Assembly: GCA_020352595.1 (NCBI GenBank)
Contig: CP070682.1
Coordinates: forward strand, 1,179,099-1,185,768
DNA: 6,670 nt
From: a bacterium
GTDB taxonomy: Bacteria > BMS3Abin14
Direction: 5' to 3'
The position numbers were made by a program, and so were the translations under genes. Below, piece by piece: positions 6,225-6,670 of the stretch (its first letter is position 1; every line of letters begins with the position of its first letter). The notes under the pieces are model-generated. The model ran no database searches. It saw only the letters and a list, made by a program, of their open reading frames with translations, and was not told the origin of the DNA.

Positions 6225-6670
6225 GTGAGACAGGGACTCAAGGCCCTCATCCTGGCAGGAGGGCGGGGAAAGAGGATCAGCGAGAGGTCTTCAGACCTTA
6301 ACAAGTGCATGCTTCCCATGAACGGGCGACCGCTTATATCGTACAGCATCGAGAACGCCGTCAGCGCCGGGGTCGTCGAGATCGTCATCGTGGTGGGGTA
6401 CCGCGCCGAGGACATCATCAACGAGTACGGCAACGTCTACGGCGAGACACCCGTAAGATACGCCATACAGAGGGAGCAGAAGGGGCTCGTCCACGCCATC
6501 GAAACGGCTCGGGCGGCGGTTGACGGCCACGATTTCATGACCTTCCTGGGCGACGAGATCCTCGTCGGGCCGCGCCACGAGGAGATGATCCGGCACTTCG
6601 AGAAGGAGGACAGCTTCGTGGTCTGCGGCGTCGTGAAGGCCAGGCAGAGGTCAGACATTTCCAAGACCTA
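6225..6670 (+). CDS. Sugar-1-phosphate nucleotidyltransferase (3' end off the window)
   Basis: The frame from the GTG at 6225 stays open to the right edge (148 full codons), so the gene is truncated by the window. The N-terminus has the nucleotidyltransferase signature LILAGGRGKR (residues 8-17), followed by DLNKCMLPMNGRPLI (24-38), where the Lys-Pro region contacts the nucleotide and sugar phosphate. The Rossmann-like strand EIVIVVGYRA, the segment QREQKGLVHAIETA and the metal-site GDE (D110) follow, in the usual order for NTP_transferase enzymes such as glucose-1-phosphate thymidylyl-, uridylyl- or mannose-1-phosphate guanylyltransferases. It would make a nucleotide sugar from NTP and a sugar-1-phosphate in the cytoplasm. 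Base and sugar specificity cannot be read without the C-terminal half; a C-terminal fused domain (for example left-handed beta-helix or CTP:phosphocholine-type relatives) remains possible. The gene lies 28 bp after the radical SAM gene and is probably in the same operon, supplying an activated sugar for the same product. Confidence 0.85.
   Translation, partial: MRQGLKALILAGGRGKRISERSSDLNKCMLPMNGRPLISYSIENAVSAGVVEIVIVVGYRAEDIINEYGNVYGETPVRYAIQREQKGLVHAIETARAAVDGHDFMTFLGDEILVGPRHEEMIRHFEKEDSFVVCGVVKARQRSDISKT

Noticed and set aside
4744..6228. Long plus-strand open frame (494 codons) overlapping most of the radical SAM gene in another frame
   Set aside because: The translation is rich in Arg, His, Gly and Gln without domains or hydrophobic core patterns, as expected of an off-frame read of GC-rich coding DNA. 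The overlapping radical SAM frame has clear motifs and a ribosome binding site.

Overview
The window is a GC-rich bacterial segment with six genes, all on the plus strand and closely spaced. Two are cut by the window edges: the first has no start here, and the last runs off the right end. Coding density is almost complete. The only visible gaps are 65 bp (1013-1077), 96 bp (1627-1722), 21 bp (4811-4831) and 28 bp (6197-6224). I see no rRNA, tRNA, CRISPR array, insertion sequence or long repeat. Third codon positions are mostly G or C, and the AGG arginine codon is frequent. Together with the gene types this suggests a free-living, high-GC bacterium, for example in the deltaproteobacterial or deep actinobacterial/candidate-phylum range. 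The sequence alone does not fix the phylum.

Left part (1-1626): the 3' two-thirds of a CysN-type GTPase of sulfate adenylylation, fused to a C-terminal APS-kinase-like domain. That kinase domain has lost several key residues. It is followed by a small winged-helix protein with a degenerate nucleotidyltransferase-like C-terminal half. Proteins of this second kind are, from memory, often found at the head of surface-polysaccharide loci and are probably DNA-binding regulators.

Middle and right part (1723-6670): a run of four genes that looks like one transcription unit. It encodes a glutamine-hydrolysing asparagine-synthase-family amidotransferase, a probable (alpha/alpha)6-toroid protein resembling VpsJ-type polysaccharide biosynthesis proteins, a membrane-associated radical SAM protein with a SPASM-like cysteine-rich C-terminus, and a sugar-1-phosphate nucleotidyltransferase (5' part only). 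The first two overlap by 11 bp and the others are 21-28 bp apart. The relatively AT-rich 96-bp gap before the amidotransferase gene is the best place for a promoter.

Taken together the content points to biosynthesis of a modified surface glycan or glycoconjugate. The nucleotidyltransferase would activate a sugar, the AsnB-like enzyme would amidate a carboxylate (for example a uronic acid), the toroid protein would act on a sugar or polymer, the radical SAM enzyme would make a radical modification, and the upstream CysN-type protein could supply activated sulfate. This pathway is inference. No glycosyltransferase, flippase, polymerase or sulfotransferase lies inside the window. The most unusual points are the crippled APS-kinase domain, the catalytically degenerate nucleotidyltransferase fold in the regulator, and the radical SAM/toroid pair inside the amidotransferase operon.
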